Shown: one piece after another, positions 1 through 10,493 of the stretch
Numbering within the stretch: position 1 is the first letter of the stretch
How the letters are laid out: the number at the start of each line of letters is the position of its first letter
Assembly: GCF_000829905.1 (NCBI RefSeq)
Contig: NZ_CDPP01000006.1
Span: 1 to 64,000, forward strand
Direction of reading: 5' to 3'
Source of the DNA: Beduini massiliensis
Lineage (GTDB): Bacteria; Bacillota_I; Bacilli_A; Erysipelotrichales; Coprobacillaceae
DNA length: 64,000 nucleotides
Notes under the pieces: generated by a model
Databases searched by the model: none
Seen by the model: the letters and a program-made list of their open reading frames with translations, nothing else
What the model was told of the DNA's origin: nothing
Translations under genes and position numbers: made by a program

Positions 1-126
<126 letters not shown>

Positions 127-281
127 ACTTTATATCATCAATCTGTTTTTCTTTGACTCTTTTGTCTTCTGACTTTTGTTTCTTTTTTTCTTCTCAATTT
201 TCTTTCTTTCGATCGAAATTGTTTGACGTGTTCTGTTCAGTTTTCAATGGTCTCCGCGGCCCTTGATCGGACTGCCTGTTT

Positions 282-310
282 ATATTACCACGTCCTTCCT
301 CTCTTGACAA
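282..310 (-). promoter_or_regulatory. rRNA operon promoter and leader
   Basis: On the minus strand there is TTGTCA (305-310), a 17-base spacer, and TAATAT (282-287). Transcription would begin near base 275, giving a leader of about 150 bases before the 16S. The leader contains the GAAAACTGAACA-type sequence often found in Firmicutes rRNA leaders. It is the only good promoter between the DUF4125 gene and the rRNA, and no terminator separates them, so read-through from upstream is also possible. Confidence 0.75.
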
Positions 311-348
311 GTCTTTTCTTTCTTTTTTTTACTTTTTTTTCAAAAATT

Positions 349-951
349 CTATTTTATCTTCTTTTCTGCGTTGTAGAGAGATTCATAGCCATACAGCTTA
401 ACCGTATTCTCAATGGTCATCTTTGTCAGATTCTGATTCTGTTTTACCAAATTCAAAATGAACTCACAATATAGTTTAAAGGTATGATCCGAATAGGTAC
501 ATAGTTCACCACGCAAATAAGTTTCAAATGATGTATCCTCTTCTTGATCTTCAAAGGTATGAACATGACGAGCATTTTGTGATAATCCCGGATATTCTTT
601 TGCGAAGTTTTCCATCCATTTTACCTGAATACCAATAACGACTTCCATCAATTCTTTTCTCTGAGCATCAATCGGTGGCAAGATATGAGCAATTTCTTCA
701 TATTTTTTCGGTGCGGTCGTTTCCATCATGCGTGCATACTTTTCCATAATCAAATTCCAGCCACACTTCTTGCCTTCTAATAAATCTTGATAATAGCTTT
801 CTAATAGTTCATCATTCCATGTTTTAAACTGACTATAGCGCATTATACGAAAAGTTTCCTGATCTTTTTGGCAATCTGCTGTTCCTCCTTCATTTCTGAC
901 ATTTTGAAACATTTCCCATTCTAAATCAATAATATCTTTAATCTTACTCAT
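349..951 (-). CDS. DUF4125 family protein
   Basis: This is a soluble, mostly helical protein of 200 residues with no signal peptide or membrane segment. It matches my memory of DUF4125, a family of unknown function that usually accompanies or is fused to DUF4037 proteins. Conserved-looking blocks are an N-terminal IIDLEWEMFQNVRNEGG and a central RYSQFKTW. A Shine-Dalgarno GGAGGG overlaps the end of the upstream gene, which stops one base before this start, so the two are translationally coupled. No reaction is known; the constant pairing suggests that it works with the nucleotidyltransferase-like partner. Confidence 0.7.
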   Translation of the reverse strand: MSKIKDIIDLEWEMFQNVRNEGGTADCQKDQETFRIMRYSQFKTWNDELLESYYQDLLEGKKCGWNLIMEKYARMMETTAPKKYEEIAHILPPIDAQRKELMEVVIGIQVKWMENFAKEYPGLSQNARHVHTFEDQEEDTSFETYLRGELCTYSDHTFKLYCEFILNLVKQNQNLTKMTIENTVKLYGYESLYNAEKKIK

Positions 952-952
952 T

Positions 953-2710
953 TTATCCCTCCATCACATGCATCGCTTTAATCTCCGGATCACTGATGCG
1001 TGTTCTTATATTTTCTAAATGATTTTGCAAAAAGCTGTCATCATGGTCAGTCAGATGCTGCCTTTTTAACGCTTTAATAATAGTATGGCTGATTTCTTCA
1101 ATCCATTTTTCTTTTGATTCTCCTATTTGTTTCCCATTTTTCTCTGCTTCCTTATATAATAAGGGTACGAAAGGTGCTTGAACCAATGTTTCTAGCTGAT
1201 CAAGTATAGGCTCTTTATCAAATAATTGCTTTGCCAAAGCAAAACGCCATTTATAATAAGGACAATATTGCCGATGTAATAAAAAGAGTACTTTTAATGT
1301 TTCCTCAATAAATTGAGACAATGCTTGATTCGCCGCTACAAGATCTCCTCTCTTCATCATTCTTGAATAGTTGTATTGTCCGGATTGTGCCATTTTCGCT
1401 AAACTGCTCATGATCTTTTTCAAGCGAACATCCTCACTATAATAATATAAGCGATGTCGCCATTCATTAAAAGTGTTTTCTCCTTCTTTAAATATCTTCC
1501 CATTTTGTACCATGGATAAAGCGGCTTCATCGAGATAAAACCAATCCAATGTATCTTCCAAGGTAAAATGACTTCCTAACATTTCCCTGAAAAAAGTTTG
1601 AATCTTAAATACGCCATCCCGTTTTTCTTTATAACGTGAATGTGTTTTACGATATCCTAAATAATAATCAGGCAGTTGGTCGTACACCGCTTGAATCTGA
1701 GCAATCAGCTCAGGGTCCATATCATCTTCTACAAAAATGAGAAAACGCGGATAAAAGTCATGGTCTTGAGAAATGGCATCATCCATTCCATAGCATTCAC
1801 TCCCCATGCCTATTAAGGCAATCGTCATCTGCTTAAAAAGATCAGGAAAAGTTTTTTCCAAAATAGGTTTCCCCACTTCTTCGTAGTAACCCTGCGATAA
1901 TTCCATTCCTTTTATTGTTTTCTTTTGTGCCAGATGATAACGATCCATCCTCCCCTTTTGTTTTAATAATTCAAGATATTCTTTCCAACCTGCCCTAAAC
2001 TCATCATTTTCTTTAAAGTAATGGCGAATCAAGGCTAATCCATGTTCATAATCTTCAATACTCTGCTTAATCTTTCCTAAATATAATAAGCAGACACCTA
2101 AATGTGGGTCTTCTGTTTTGGAAAAGATCGTTTGCGCTTGAGTTAAGACAGAAGTCGCCTGTTTCAGATCTCCTTCTTTTAGATAAAGTCCCCCTAAATT
2201 CGTCATTGAGGTTGCCCATTCTATTGGATAAATGTCTTTATTCATTATCTCAATCGCTTTAAATAGATATTCTTTTGCTTTAAGGGTATCCCCAAATTGT
2301 CCGTAAAGATCACTCATATTATTATAAAGACTGGCAAAACGCTCATCTTTTTGTTCCAATTCATCTTCATATATTTTCAAACAACGCTCATACAATAATT
2401 TCGCTTCTTCAAAACAGTCTGCTGCTTTAAAAGCTGTAGCACAATTCAATAATGTAGTAGCCCCTTGAACATGCTGGAGCAGTCCGGCATCCCCGAGCAG
2501 TCGAATTGCCATAAAACTATGGTCGATAGAGGCTTGATGCAATGAACGGCTGCGGTAATAACCGATGAGTTCATTTAATACCATTAACTGCCGCCCTAAA
2601 TCCTGCTTACTTTCTCCGATGGTTCTTTGTTCTTGTAAGAAAGACTCCACTCGTTCCGGGTCACTTTCATATAAAACATCTATCTGATAAAAAAACTCTT
2701 GTGCCGTCAT
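953..2710 (-). CDS. TPR-repeat protein with DUF4037 nucleotidyltransferase-like domain
   Basis: The 585-residue protein has about 240 N-terminal residues of tetratricopeptide-like helical repeats (for example ASLYNNMSDLYGQFGDTLKA and ATSMTNLGGLYLKEGDL), then a DUF4037 domain. The domain carries GMGSECYGMDDAISQDHDF near residue 300. Its G-S then D-x-D pattern fits the metal-binding motif of the pol-beta-like nucleotidyltransferase superfamily. The substrate is unknown; the TPR part probably docks a partner. AAGGTGATATC precedes the start. It is the first gene of a pair with the DUF4125 protein directly upstream of the rRNA operon. The family match is good, the function open. Confidence 0.75.
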   Translation of the reverse strand: MTAQEFFYQIDVLYESDPERVESFLQEQRTIGESKQDLGRQLMVLNELIGYYRSRSLHQASIDHSFMAIRLLGDAGLLQHVQGATTLLNCATAFKAADCFEEAKLLYERCLKIYEDELEQKDERFASLYNNMSDLYGQFGDTLKAKEYLFKAIEIMNKDIYPIEWATSMTNLGGLYLKEGDLKQATSVLTQAQTIFSKTEDPHLGVCLLYLGKIKQSIEDYEHGLALIRHYFKENDEFRAGWKEYLELLKQKGRMDRYHLAQKKTIKGMELSQGYYEEVGKPILEKTFPDLFKQMTIALIGMGSECYGMDDAISQDHDFYPRFLIFVEDDMDPELIAQIQAVYDQLPDYYLGYRKTHSRYKEKRDGVFKIQTFFREMLGSHFTLEDTLDWFYLDEAALSMVQNGKIFKEGENTFNEWRHRLYYYSEDVRLKKIMSSLAKMAQSGQYNYSRMMKRGDLVAANQALSQFIEETLKVLFLLHRQYCPYYKWRFALAKQLFDKEPILDQLETLVQAPFVPLLYKEAEKNGKQIGESKEKWIEEISHTIIKALKRQHLTDHDDSFLQNHLENIRTRISDPEIKAMHVMEG

Positions 2711-2836
2711 GATATCACCTTCTTTTATTCAGTATAAAAAAGAATGACGGAATTGAAAAGAAGAATGCATCTATTTTATGCAATCTCTTTGTATTCTTAT
2801 CCTATTTATTGTACATTGATATTAAGGAGAACGATT

Positions 2837-3217
2837 ATGGAAGCAAATGAACTACTAAATACCTATTCCTATTTTGCGGTCATCGGTGTCACAACTGATC
2901 CGGAAAAATACGGATATAAGATTTATCAATGTTTAAAAAGACATCATTATCATACTGCAGGCATCAGTCATGCCTATCAAGAAGTGGAAGGAGATCCGCT
3001 TTATTCGAGTTTATCAGAAGTGCCCCAAAAGATAGAAGTTGCTGTCTTTGTGGTCAGTCCAAAACATGGCTATGCGTATATCAAACAATGTTTAGATTTA
3101 GGCATTCAGTATATTTGGCTGCAGCCGGGAACTTACGATGATGATTTTCTGACCTATTTAGATACGCTGCCTGTTCACTATTATTTGGATTGTGTACTAA
3201 GAAGATTAGAACCATAG
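2837..3217 (+). CDS. CoA-binding domain protein (YccU-like)
   Basis: This is a small Rossmann-fold protein of 126 residues. The N-terminal strand-turn FAVIGVTTDPEKYGYKIYQCL and the block PQKIEVAVFVVSPKHGYAYIKQCLDLGIQYIWLQPG are typical of the stand-alone CoA_binding family (YccU/YneT type), whose physiological role is not settled. The start is chosen at the ATG preceded by AAGGAGA; an in-frame ATG 31 codons earlier has no Shine-Dalgarno site and would add a non-conserved tail. It is divergent from the DUF4037 gene and ends just before a shared terminator. Confidence 0.8.
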   Translation: MEANELLNTYSYFAVIGVTTDPEKYGYKIYQCLKRHHYHTAGISHAYQEVEGDPLYSSLSEVPQKIEVAVFVVSPKHGYAYIKQCLDLGIQYIWLQPGTYDDDFLTYLDTLPVHYYLDCVLRRLEP

Positions 3218-3220
3218 AAA

Positions 3221-3292
3221 AAAGCACTTGAGTGCAGTGAATCCCAAAAGTTGAACTTTCAACTGGCGAGAATCATCTCAGACAAGTGCTTT
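3221..3292. terminator. Branched bidirectional terminator
   Basis: The outer stem AAAGCACTTG/CAAGTGCTTT (3221-3230 with 3283-3292) has T-runs on both strands. It encloses two further hairpins: AGTTGA/TCAACT (3249-3264) and GAGA/TCTC (3268-3279). It lies between the convergent CoA-binding and aminopeptidase genes and can end both transcripts. Confidence 0.75.
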
Positions 3293-3295
3293 TTA

Positions 3296-4672
3296 TTATG
3301 CTTCCATTAAGAAAGCTTTATATCCTTTAACCGTTTCATAGATATCTGCTTTACATGCGATTTCAAAAGGCGCATGCATATTTAATACCGGTACACCGCA
3401 ATCAATTACCTGCATATTTAAGTTAGCTAAAATATACGCGATGGTTCCGCCTCCGCCAACGTCGACAGCACCTAATTCAGCGGTTTGGAAAGCCACATGA
3501 TGTTTATCCATAATATCTCTTAATTTAGCGATATATTCCGGATTGGCATCATTGCATCCTGATTTTCCGCGAGAACCTGTATATTTATTAAACACGATCC
3601 CTCTGGCAAAATAGGCTGAGTTTTTCTTTTCAAATACACTAGGGTAATTTGGATCGAAAGCAGCAGAAACATCAGATGACAGCATCACTGAATTTGCCAA
3701 ACAGCGACGAAGTTTTAAATCATCATAAACGGCCATTAAATTAATAATTTCAGCCACTGTATTTTCAAAGAATTTAGAATGCATTCCGCTGGCACCATTA
3801 CTTCCTACTTCCTCTTTATCTACTAACAGACAGCAGCAAGTACGATCCGTTGATTCAATCGCCAGCGTTGCCATTAAAGAAGTGTAGGCACAGATACGGT
3901 CATCATGCCCATATCCCATGATCATTGAACGATCCAATCCTAAATCACGTGCTTTACCAGCCGGAACCAATTCGATTTCTGCTGATAAAAAATCTTCTTC
4001 TTCAAAATCATATTTTTCTTTTAACAGTTTCAAGACATTTGCTTTTACAGCTTCTTTTTCTTCACCATTTAAAGGAATGCTTCCTACTAATACATTTAAG
4101 CTTTCCCCTTCAATCACTTTTGAAGCTGGTTTTGACATTTGTTCACCTGATAAATGAACTAATAAATCTGAAATGGCAACGACCGGATCATTTTCATCTT
4201 CCCCAAGCACAACATCAATCGTTGTTCCATCTTTTTTGCACACCACTCCGTGCATCGCTAAAGGCAGAGCTACCCAATGAAATTTTTTGATCCCACCATA
4301 ATAATGGGTATCTAATAAAGCAAGATCAGTATCTTCATAGACCGGATTTTGTTTTAAATCAATACGTGGCGAGTCAATATGAGCTCCCAAGATTTTCATT
4401 CCGTTTTCCATTGGCTGCTGACCAATAACAAATAAAGCGATTGTTTTATCGTAGTTATTTGCATAGATCTTATCTCCTGCTTTTAACGGAGTTTGATTCG
4501 CAATATAATCTTGGATATTATGATACCCCTGTGCTTCAACAATGCGAATCGTTTCTTTTACACATTCTCTTTCAGTTTTACATTTAGAAATATAATCTTT
4601 ATATCCTTCACAGAACTGAAAAAGATCTTTTAGATTTTCTTCTGTATACGTTTTCCAAACATTCTCTCTCAT
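3296..4672 (-). CDS. M18 family aminopeptidase
   Basis: The encoded metallo-aminopeptidase of 458 residues removes N-terminal residues from peptides in the cytoplasm. M18 landmarks are visible in order: GAHIDSPR with a zinc-binding His, DKEEVGSNGASG with the catalytic and metal Glu residues, SSDVSAAFDPNYP, and the C-terminal VLNMHAPFE with a metal His. The start is taken at the ATG behind AGGAGGAAAAGAGAA; an in-frame ATG eight codons earlier lies before this Shine-Dalgarno site and is unlikely. The gene is transcribed alone, downstream of malQ but separated from it by a terminator. TATAAT lies just ahead of the RBS, without a clear -35. Confidence 0.92.
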   Translation of the reverse strand: MRENVWKTYTEENLKDLFQFCEGYKDYISKCKTERECVKETIRIVEAQGYHNIQDYIANQTPLKAGDKIYANNYDKTIALFVIGQQPMENGMKILGAHIDSPRIDLKQNPVYEDTDLALLDTHYYGGIKKFHWVALPLAMHGVVCKKDGTTIDVVLGEDENDPVVAISDLLVHLSGEQMSKPASKVIEGESLNVLVGSIPLNGEEKEAVKANVLKLLKEKYDFEEEDFLSAEIELVPAGKARDLGLDRSMIMGYGHDDRICAYTSLMATLAIESTDRTCCCLLVDKEEVGSNGASGMHSKFFENTVAEIINLMAVYDDLKLRRCLANSVMLSSDVSAAFDPNYPSVFEKKNSAYFARGIVFNKYTGSRGKSGCNDANPEYIAKLRDIMDKHHVAFQTAELGAVDVGGGGTIAYILANLNMQVIDCGVPVLNMHAPFEIACKADIYETVKGYKAFLMEA

Positions 4673-4720
4673 TTCTCTTTTCCTCCTGTGACTCATTATA
4701 CCTTTTTTAAAAAGAAAATA

Positions 4721-4734
4721 CCACGAAATCGTGG
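4721..4734 (-). terminator. malQ terminator
   Basis: CCACG/CGTGG hairpin followed on the minus strand by TATTTTCTTTTT, 8 bases after the malQ stop codon. Confidence 0.75.
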
Positions 4735-4741
4735 CATTATC

Positions 4742-6112
4742 TTAAATTCTTTGGGCTCTTTCCAGCATTGTTTTGATAGATTCACATTTTTCGGCAAAAT
4801 CCTCCAAGCTGTCGATGCGCCAAGTCCAGTTTTGGGTTCCGATCGTTCCCGGAGAGTTGATTCGGCTTGAATCATCCAAGCCAAGAAAATCCTGCAATGG
4901 AATGATGACAATCTCTGCCGCTGTCGACAATGCCATCTCTAAAAGTTCATCGATACTATAGTCAATGTTTTCTTCCGTTATCCACCCTAATAATGTGTCA
5001 TTATCATGAGTTCCCGTATAATACAGACAATTTTCAGGAATCTGCTGATTCAAAGTTTCTTCAAAGGAGAACTGCATGATTTTCATCCCTTTAAAACCAA
5101 AACGGTCTTTTAATTGATAAACCTCTTCACGCAGATAGCCTAAATCTTCAACAATAAGATTTAAGTTAGGATAACGGTTGAACAATTCTGTAAACAAGGC
5201 ATGCCCCGGTGCTTCCTGCCATGAACCGTCACGCGCTCCAAGAGAATGAACATCTACTTCCCAATACGTATCGAACGCACGGAAATGATCCAATCTCAAG
5301 ACATCTACGGTTTGACAAGCCTGTAAGATCTTATCTACCCAATAATTAAAGTGTTCTTTTTCTAAAGCCTCCCAATTATAAATGGGGTGATTCCATCTTT
5401 GACCATCAGGATTAAAATAATCCGGCGGTACTCCTGAAACACAGCTTGGCTGATTATTTTCATCTAATTTAAACAACTGTTTATTAAAATAAACATCCTC
5501 ACTATTATAACCTACATAAAATGGCAGATCACCAATGATTTCTATCCCTTGGTCATTCGCATATTTTTTAAGTTCCTGCCATTGACGGTAAAATAAATAC
5601 TGTTTAAACGCTTCAAACTCTTTCAACGTTTCGTCAATCTCAAATTGCTGCCAAGTTGACCATTCATTTTTATTATTTGTTCGATACAGTACTTTAAATT
5701 CACAAAAATGATCTAACCACCAAGTCTTTTCTTTGAAATGAATAAAATCCGGATACCAGCTATGAATCGGTGTAAAGTTTTCAAAAGCCTGTTTAAAATA
5801 AGGTTCTTTAAAAATCTTTACTCGGCGATAGTCCGCCCAATGCACATCAAAATGTTCCCATTCTATTTGTTCCAACAATCCGTTTTCTTTTAATAAGGTA
5901 AGATCAATATAAACCGTTTCTCCCGCAAAACTAGAAATCGTCTGATAAGGTGAATAACTTGAATCCAATGGGTTTAAAGGCAATATCTGCCAATAATGCA
6001 AACCGCTTGCTTTAATCTGATCCACAAATTCATAAGCACTTTTGCCAAATGTTCCCACACCGTCGATTGAGGGCAAGGAAAATATCGGCAATAATATTCC
6101 TGCTTTCTTCAT
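4742..6112 (-). CDS. malQ: 4-alpha-glucanotransferase (amylomaltase), GH77
   Basis: Cytoplasmic enzyme that transfers alpha-1,4-glucan segments between maltodextrins. The N-terminus (RKAGILLPIFSLPS-like, here MKKAGILLPIFSLPSIDGVG), the nucleophile region LRLDHFRAF, the acid/base region VEDLGYL and the TGTHDNDT block are all present. At 456 residues it is slightly shorter than the usual 490-500, but no core motif is missing. The C-terminus ends with the typical WTWRIDS segment. There is no maltodextrin transporter or phosphorylase beside it, so it appears to be a single-gene unit feeding intracellular glucan use. Confidence 0.95.
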   Translation of the reverse strand: MKKAGILLPIFSLPSIDGVGTFGKSAYEFVDQIKASGLHYWQILPLNPLDSSYSPYQTISSFAGETVYIDLTLLKENGLLEQIEWEHFDVHWADYRRVKIFKEPYFKQAFENFTPIHSWYPDFIHFKEKTWWLDHFCEFKVLYRTNNKNEWSTWQQFEIDETLKEFEAFKQYLFYRQWQELKKYANDQGIEIIGDLPFYVGYNSEDVYFNKQLFKLDENNQPSCVSGVPPDYFNPDGQRWNHPIYNWEALEKEHFNYWVDKILQACQTVDVLRLDHFRAFDTYWEVDVHSLGARDGSWQEAPGHALFTELFNRYPNLNLIVEDLGYLREEVYQLKDRFGFKGMKIMQFSFEETLNQQIPENCLYYTGTHDNDTLLGWITEENIDYSIDELLEMALSTAAEIVIIPLQDFLGLDDSSRINSPGTIGTQNWTWRIDSLEDFAEKCESIKTMLERAQRI

Positions 6113-6137
6113 GCTATGTAGCCTCCCAACTGATTGT

Positions 6138-6165
6138 AAAAGAAGTGTATTTCTACACTTCTTTT
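6138..6165. terminator. Hairpin terminator between malQ and the 6222 gene
   Basis: Perfect 12-bp stem AAAAGAAGTGTA/TACACTTCTTTT with a TTTC loop. It lies downstream of the minus-strand 6222-6905 gene pair and upstream of malQ, so it probably ends the pair's transcript. Confidence 0.65.
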
Positions 6166-6221
6166 AAAGCATAAAAGTATATTTACATTATACAGATTTA
6201 CCGTTATATTGAAAGCGTTTT

Positions 6222-6620
6222 CTAAAAATCGATGAAAATTTCTTCATCCACAATTCTGATTTGTTTAAAAATCAATGGCAGATGCATCTCATCAAAAGAA
6301 AAGATCATCTTATTTTCTTCGATTCTAAAAAAGCTGCTTTCTTTAACAAGCGGTGTAATAAAATCAATCAGATTGAACACCAGATATTTATTTTTAGCTT
6401 GACCTTCCAAAATTTCAATAATCAGATCGCCATGTTCACTATAAAGTTTTGCTTTGGCATCGATATGGATTTTCAGTCCTTTATAATACATTTCCGCATC
6501 AAAATAAAAGATGTCTTTAATATATAATGTCAGTCTTTCTATATCTACTTTATATTCATTCCCCAGCCACTTAGCTAAAGGCGTTTTAAAAGCATTGATA
6601 TCATCAATATTCAGTCTCAT
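6222..6620 (-). CDS. Hypothetical protein, 132 residues
   Basis: I do not recognise this family. The protein has no signal peptide or membrane helix and alternates short beta-like stretches (LTLYIKDIFYFDAEMYYKGLKIHIDAKAKLY, DLIIEILEG), suggesting a small beta-rich domain of the lipid- or membrane-associated LmeA/DUF2993 style, which is only a guess. It follows the small membrane protein gene by nine bases and is very likely in the same operon, so a role at the membrane together with that protein is plausible. Confidence 0.6.
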   Translation of the reverse strand: MRLNIDDINAFKTPLAKWLGNEYKVDIERLTLYIKDIFYFDAEMYYKGLKIHIDAKAKLYSEHGDLIIEILEGQAKNKYLVFNLIDFITPLVKESSFFRIEENKMIFSFDEMHLPLIFKQIRIVDEEIFIDF

Positions 6621-6629
6621 AGTTCCCTC

Positions 6630-6905
6630 CTACTTAAATATATGTAAGATCTTTGAAACTATGCTTTGCACTTTTAAGGATACCCCTCTTACAAATAGGA
6701 ACGGACGTCGATAATTCTCTGCCACCTGATTTCCTTTAGTAGCGACTTGATCCAGACGTGTCATCGTTTTTTCTAAACGCGACGCAGTTTGAACCAATAG
6801 TTTAAATGTGAAAATCAGATTAGCCACCACATAAACCATAGCCATTATTAAAATAATGACGCTAAATATTAATAAACAGATTAAAAAATTTGTCATTTTG
6901 ATCAC
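6630..6905 (-). CDS. Small single-pass membrane protein, DUF948-like
   Basis: The product has 91 residues. Residues 5-33 form one long hydrophobic helix (FLICLLIFSVIILIMAMVY), followed by a charged amphipathic helix rich in L, T and R (QTASRLEKTMTRLDQVATKG). This layout resembles DUF948 (general stress protein YtxG-type) proteins, although similarity is weak. It is the first gene of a two-gene unit with the 132-residue protein. Confidence 0.6.
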   Translation of the reverse strand: MIKMTNFLICLLIFSVIILIMAMVYVVANLIFTFKLLVQTASRLEKTMTRLDQVATKGNQVAENYRRPFLFVRGVSLKVQSIVSKILHIFK

Positions 6906-7028
6906 CTAGTTTTATTATACACTAATTTAAAATACAATGACAACAAAAGCGGTATGTCTGGTAAATTCCCAGCTTTTTTGTTTTATTATTATGAAAAAAC
7001 GCCCACTTTATTTTTAAAGCAGGTATAA

Positions 7029-8495
<1,467 letters not shown>

Positions 8496-8503
8496 TAAAA
8501 AAT

Positions 8504-8550
8504 AAGTTCATTTCGATAATTGCGTTAGCAATGTCGATCTGAACTTTTTT
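8504..8550 (+). terminator. Terminator of the GH1 gene
   Basis: Outer stem AAGTTCA/TGAACTT followed by T6, with an inner hairpin TCGATAATTGC/GCAATGTCGA. It lies directly after the stop codon. Confidence 0.8.
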
Positions 8551-8586
8551 ATTTGAAATTATATTAAGGGGACGCTCTTCCCCATA

Positions 8587-8610
8587 GAAAAACACTTCCG
8601 AAGAAGTGTT
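8587..8610 (-). terminator. Terminator of the GH101/GH129-like gene
   Basis: AACACTTC/GAAGTGTT with a CGAA loop in the given strand; on the minus strand it is followed by TTTTTC, 15 bases after the stop. Confidence 0.75.
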
Positions 8611-8624
8611 GTTGGATCTATTGA

Positions 8625-10493
8625 TTATTCCGGGTAAGAGATCAGGTAACGATTTTCTTTTAAATTCACTTCAACCGTAATGCCATTGGCAAAATAACTG
8701 CGTTGTTTATACCAGCATTGATCAACAAATTCATGTCGTATCATTTCTTCTTTTGCCACTTTTTCTTGCAGCGTGCTGACAATATGATAACGTGCAATCT
8801 TATGATCTAGGGCTTGCTGGTAAGATTCATCAAAGAACGCACCATCAATATTTGGATACGCTCCATCTTTATCAAGATAAGCAGCTCCGCCGTTTAAAAG
8901 AGCGTAAAGCATATAATCTTCTTTTCCTTCCGGTTCATCCATATACCAAGGAATAATCAAACAATCATGATAGACAAGATTAAATAAAGGAATAGGAATT
9001 CCTAAACGCGGTTCATCCGGAGCACTCATCATAAACTGATAAGGAGCATAATGACAAAAGACCAAAGATTTCATCGCAAAGTCACTGGCTTCTTCCGAAC
9101 TAGGCAGAATATGGAGAGAATGCAGATAATCAAAGCAAGCGTTACGGTATCGAAGACATTCTGCACGATCCATCTTATGCCAAGGGTGATAGCATTGATC
9201 GGCTTCATTGCAGGTGAATACATCTAAGTAACTCGCTTCTAAATGAATACCATGGGCTAAGATTTCCTTAAAATTACGTTTAACATAATAAGGTGCTTGA
9301 CTGGCACAAAGATAAGATTGATGTCCTCCTGCCCAACGGCTCATTTCAAAAATAGAACCATTTTTCTTAGTTAAAGCAAAATTTTTATCAAATGTTTGTG
9401 CGGCAAAATAATAATCACGATACTGATCATGTAGTCCTAACATATAGTGACAGTTCTTGATCGTATCACTTAACGCTTTTAAACCTTCCCATCCTCCTGC
9501 TTCCTTGCATGCCGGCAAATAATCCGGATGCTGATTGTCATAACCGGGCTGTGCCCAGCCATCCAAATGAAGATAGAGTTTATTAATCCCTTTTTTATAG
9601 TAATTGTGTATTTCCTGTTCACGGATAGAAAAAGGAATCAGTGTATCATTCTTTTTAGGATTCTCCTTATCGTAAAATTCCGAATCTTCACAAATATGAG
9701 TTTTAATTCCTTTATGTACAAACGCTGCCCCGATCAGTTTATCCACTAATGGATTCCTTGCAGCTTTTTCTTTCAGTGTTGTAAGTAACCCGGTTTCCTT
9801 TGCATACTGACGATACACCTTACTAAGTTTCGTCGGGTCAGCCTCTTTAACAAAGGTAAAACGTACCACACGACGATAGTCCATATGTTCAAAACGTGCT
9901 AAGTGATACATTCCTAAATGTGTATAGGGTCCTTTTTGAGGATGATCTATCGTATATCCGCCATCACTAGGCGATAAATGAATAGCGATATACCCCACCT
10001 TATCTTTCACTTGCGCAAACCAAGGCATATACGCCGCACAACTGTTCAGCATCCCATCAAACGGCAGTTTTTGCAATGCTGTCTCCCATGTATTAGGGAT
10101 CAAAAGTCCCTGATGATAATTAATCAAAGAATAATGATTGCTTTTATCTTCATCAAACGTCAAGAAAGCGGGAAAATACACTTTAGAAACAGCTGTCTTT
10201 TCTATTAAAGGAATCCATTCAAAATAGATATCCTGAGTACTTTCTTCTACCCAAATAATCGTTTCAAAACTGATATCGACGTGTTCAAAATCTTCATAGC
10301 GAATACAAACACCATTTCCCACGCCACTTCGATAAGGCGTTGGGGTAATGTGTCCAGCTTCTCCAAAACCGATTCTGGTTCCGTCTTCTAATATAAAATA
10401 GTGAGAAGAAGAACACCATTTCGTTTCTTCAAACCAAATGGTGAACTGATCTTTTCCTATTTCGATTTCAAGCTGCTCAGTTTGAATGTGCAT
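8625..10493 (-). CDS. Putative glycoside hydrolase (GH101/GH129-like or DUF5696)
   Basis: The 622-residue protein lacks a signal peptide and is probably cytoplasmic. An N-terminal beta-sandwich-like region (about 1-230) precedes a region with barrel-type strands: KGINKLYLHLDGWAQPGYDNQHPDYLPA, MLGLHDQYRDYY, and ASYLDVFTCNEADQCYHPWHKMDR. The placement of Asp in YLDVF after a HxQYxDYY strand resembles the alpha-N-acetylgalactosaminidase families GH101 and GH129 and the related DUF5696. I recall this only by pattern, so neither substrate nor family number is certain. The start codon lies inside the end of pepF, a 17-base overlap that implies coupled translation. Confidence 0.55.
   Translation of the reverse strand: MHIQTEQLEIEIGKDQFTIWFEETKWCSSSHYFILEDGTRIGFGEAGHITPTPYRSGVGNGVCIRYEDFEHVDISFETIIWVEESTQDIYFEWIPLIEKTAVSKVYFPAFLTFDEDKSNHYSLINYHQGLLIPNTWETALQKLPFDGMLNSCAAYMPWFAQVKDKVGYIAIHLSPSDGGYTIDHPQKGPYTHLGMYHLARFEHMDYRRVVRFTFVKEADPTKLSKVYRQYAKETGLLTTLKEKAARNPLVDKLIGAAFVHKGIKTHICEDSEFYDKENPKKNDTLIPFSIREQEIHNYYKKGINKLYLHLDGWAQPGYDNQHPDYLPACKEAGGWEGLKALSDTIKNCHYMLGLHDQYRDYYFAAQTFDKNFALTKKNGSIFEMSRWAGGHQSYLCASQAPYYVKRNFKEILAHGIHLEASYLDVFTCNEADQCYHPWHKMDRAECLRYRNACFDYLHSLHILPSSEEASDFAMKSLVFCHYAPYQFMMSAPDEPRLGIPIPLFNLVYHDCLIIPWYMDEPEGKEDYMLYALLNGGAAYLDKDGAYPNIDGAFFDESYQQALDHKIARYHIVSTLQEKVAKEEMIRHEFVDQCWYKQRSYFANGITVEVNLKENRYLISYPE

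Noticed and set aside
3918-4290. Plus-strand frames inside the M18 aminopeptidase gene
   Set aside because: Shadows of an intact gene; amino-acid composition is low-complexity and no RBS precedes them.
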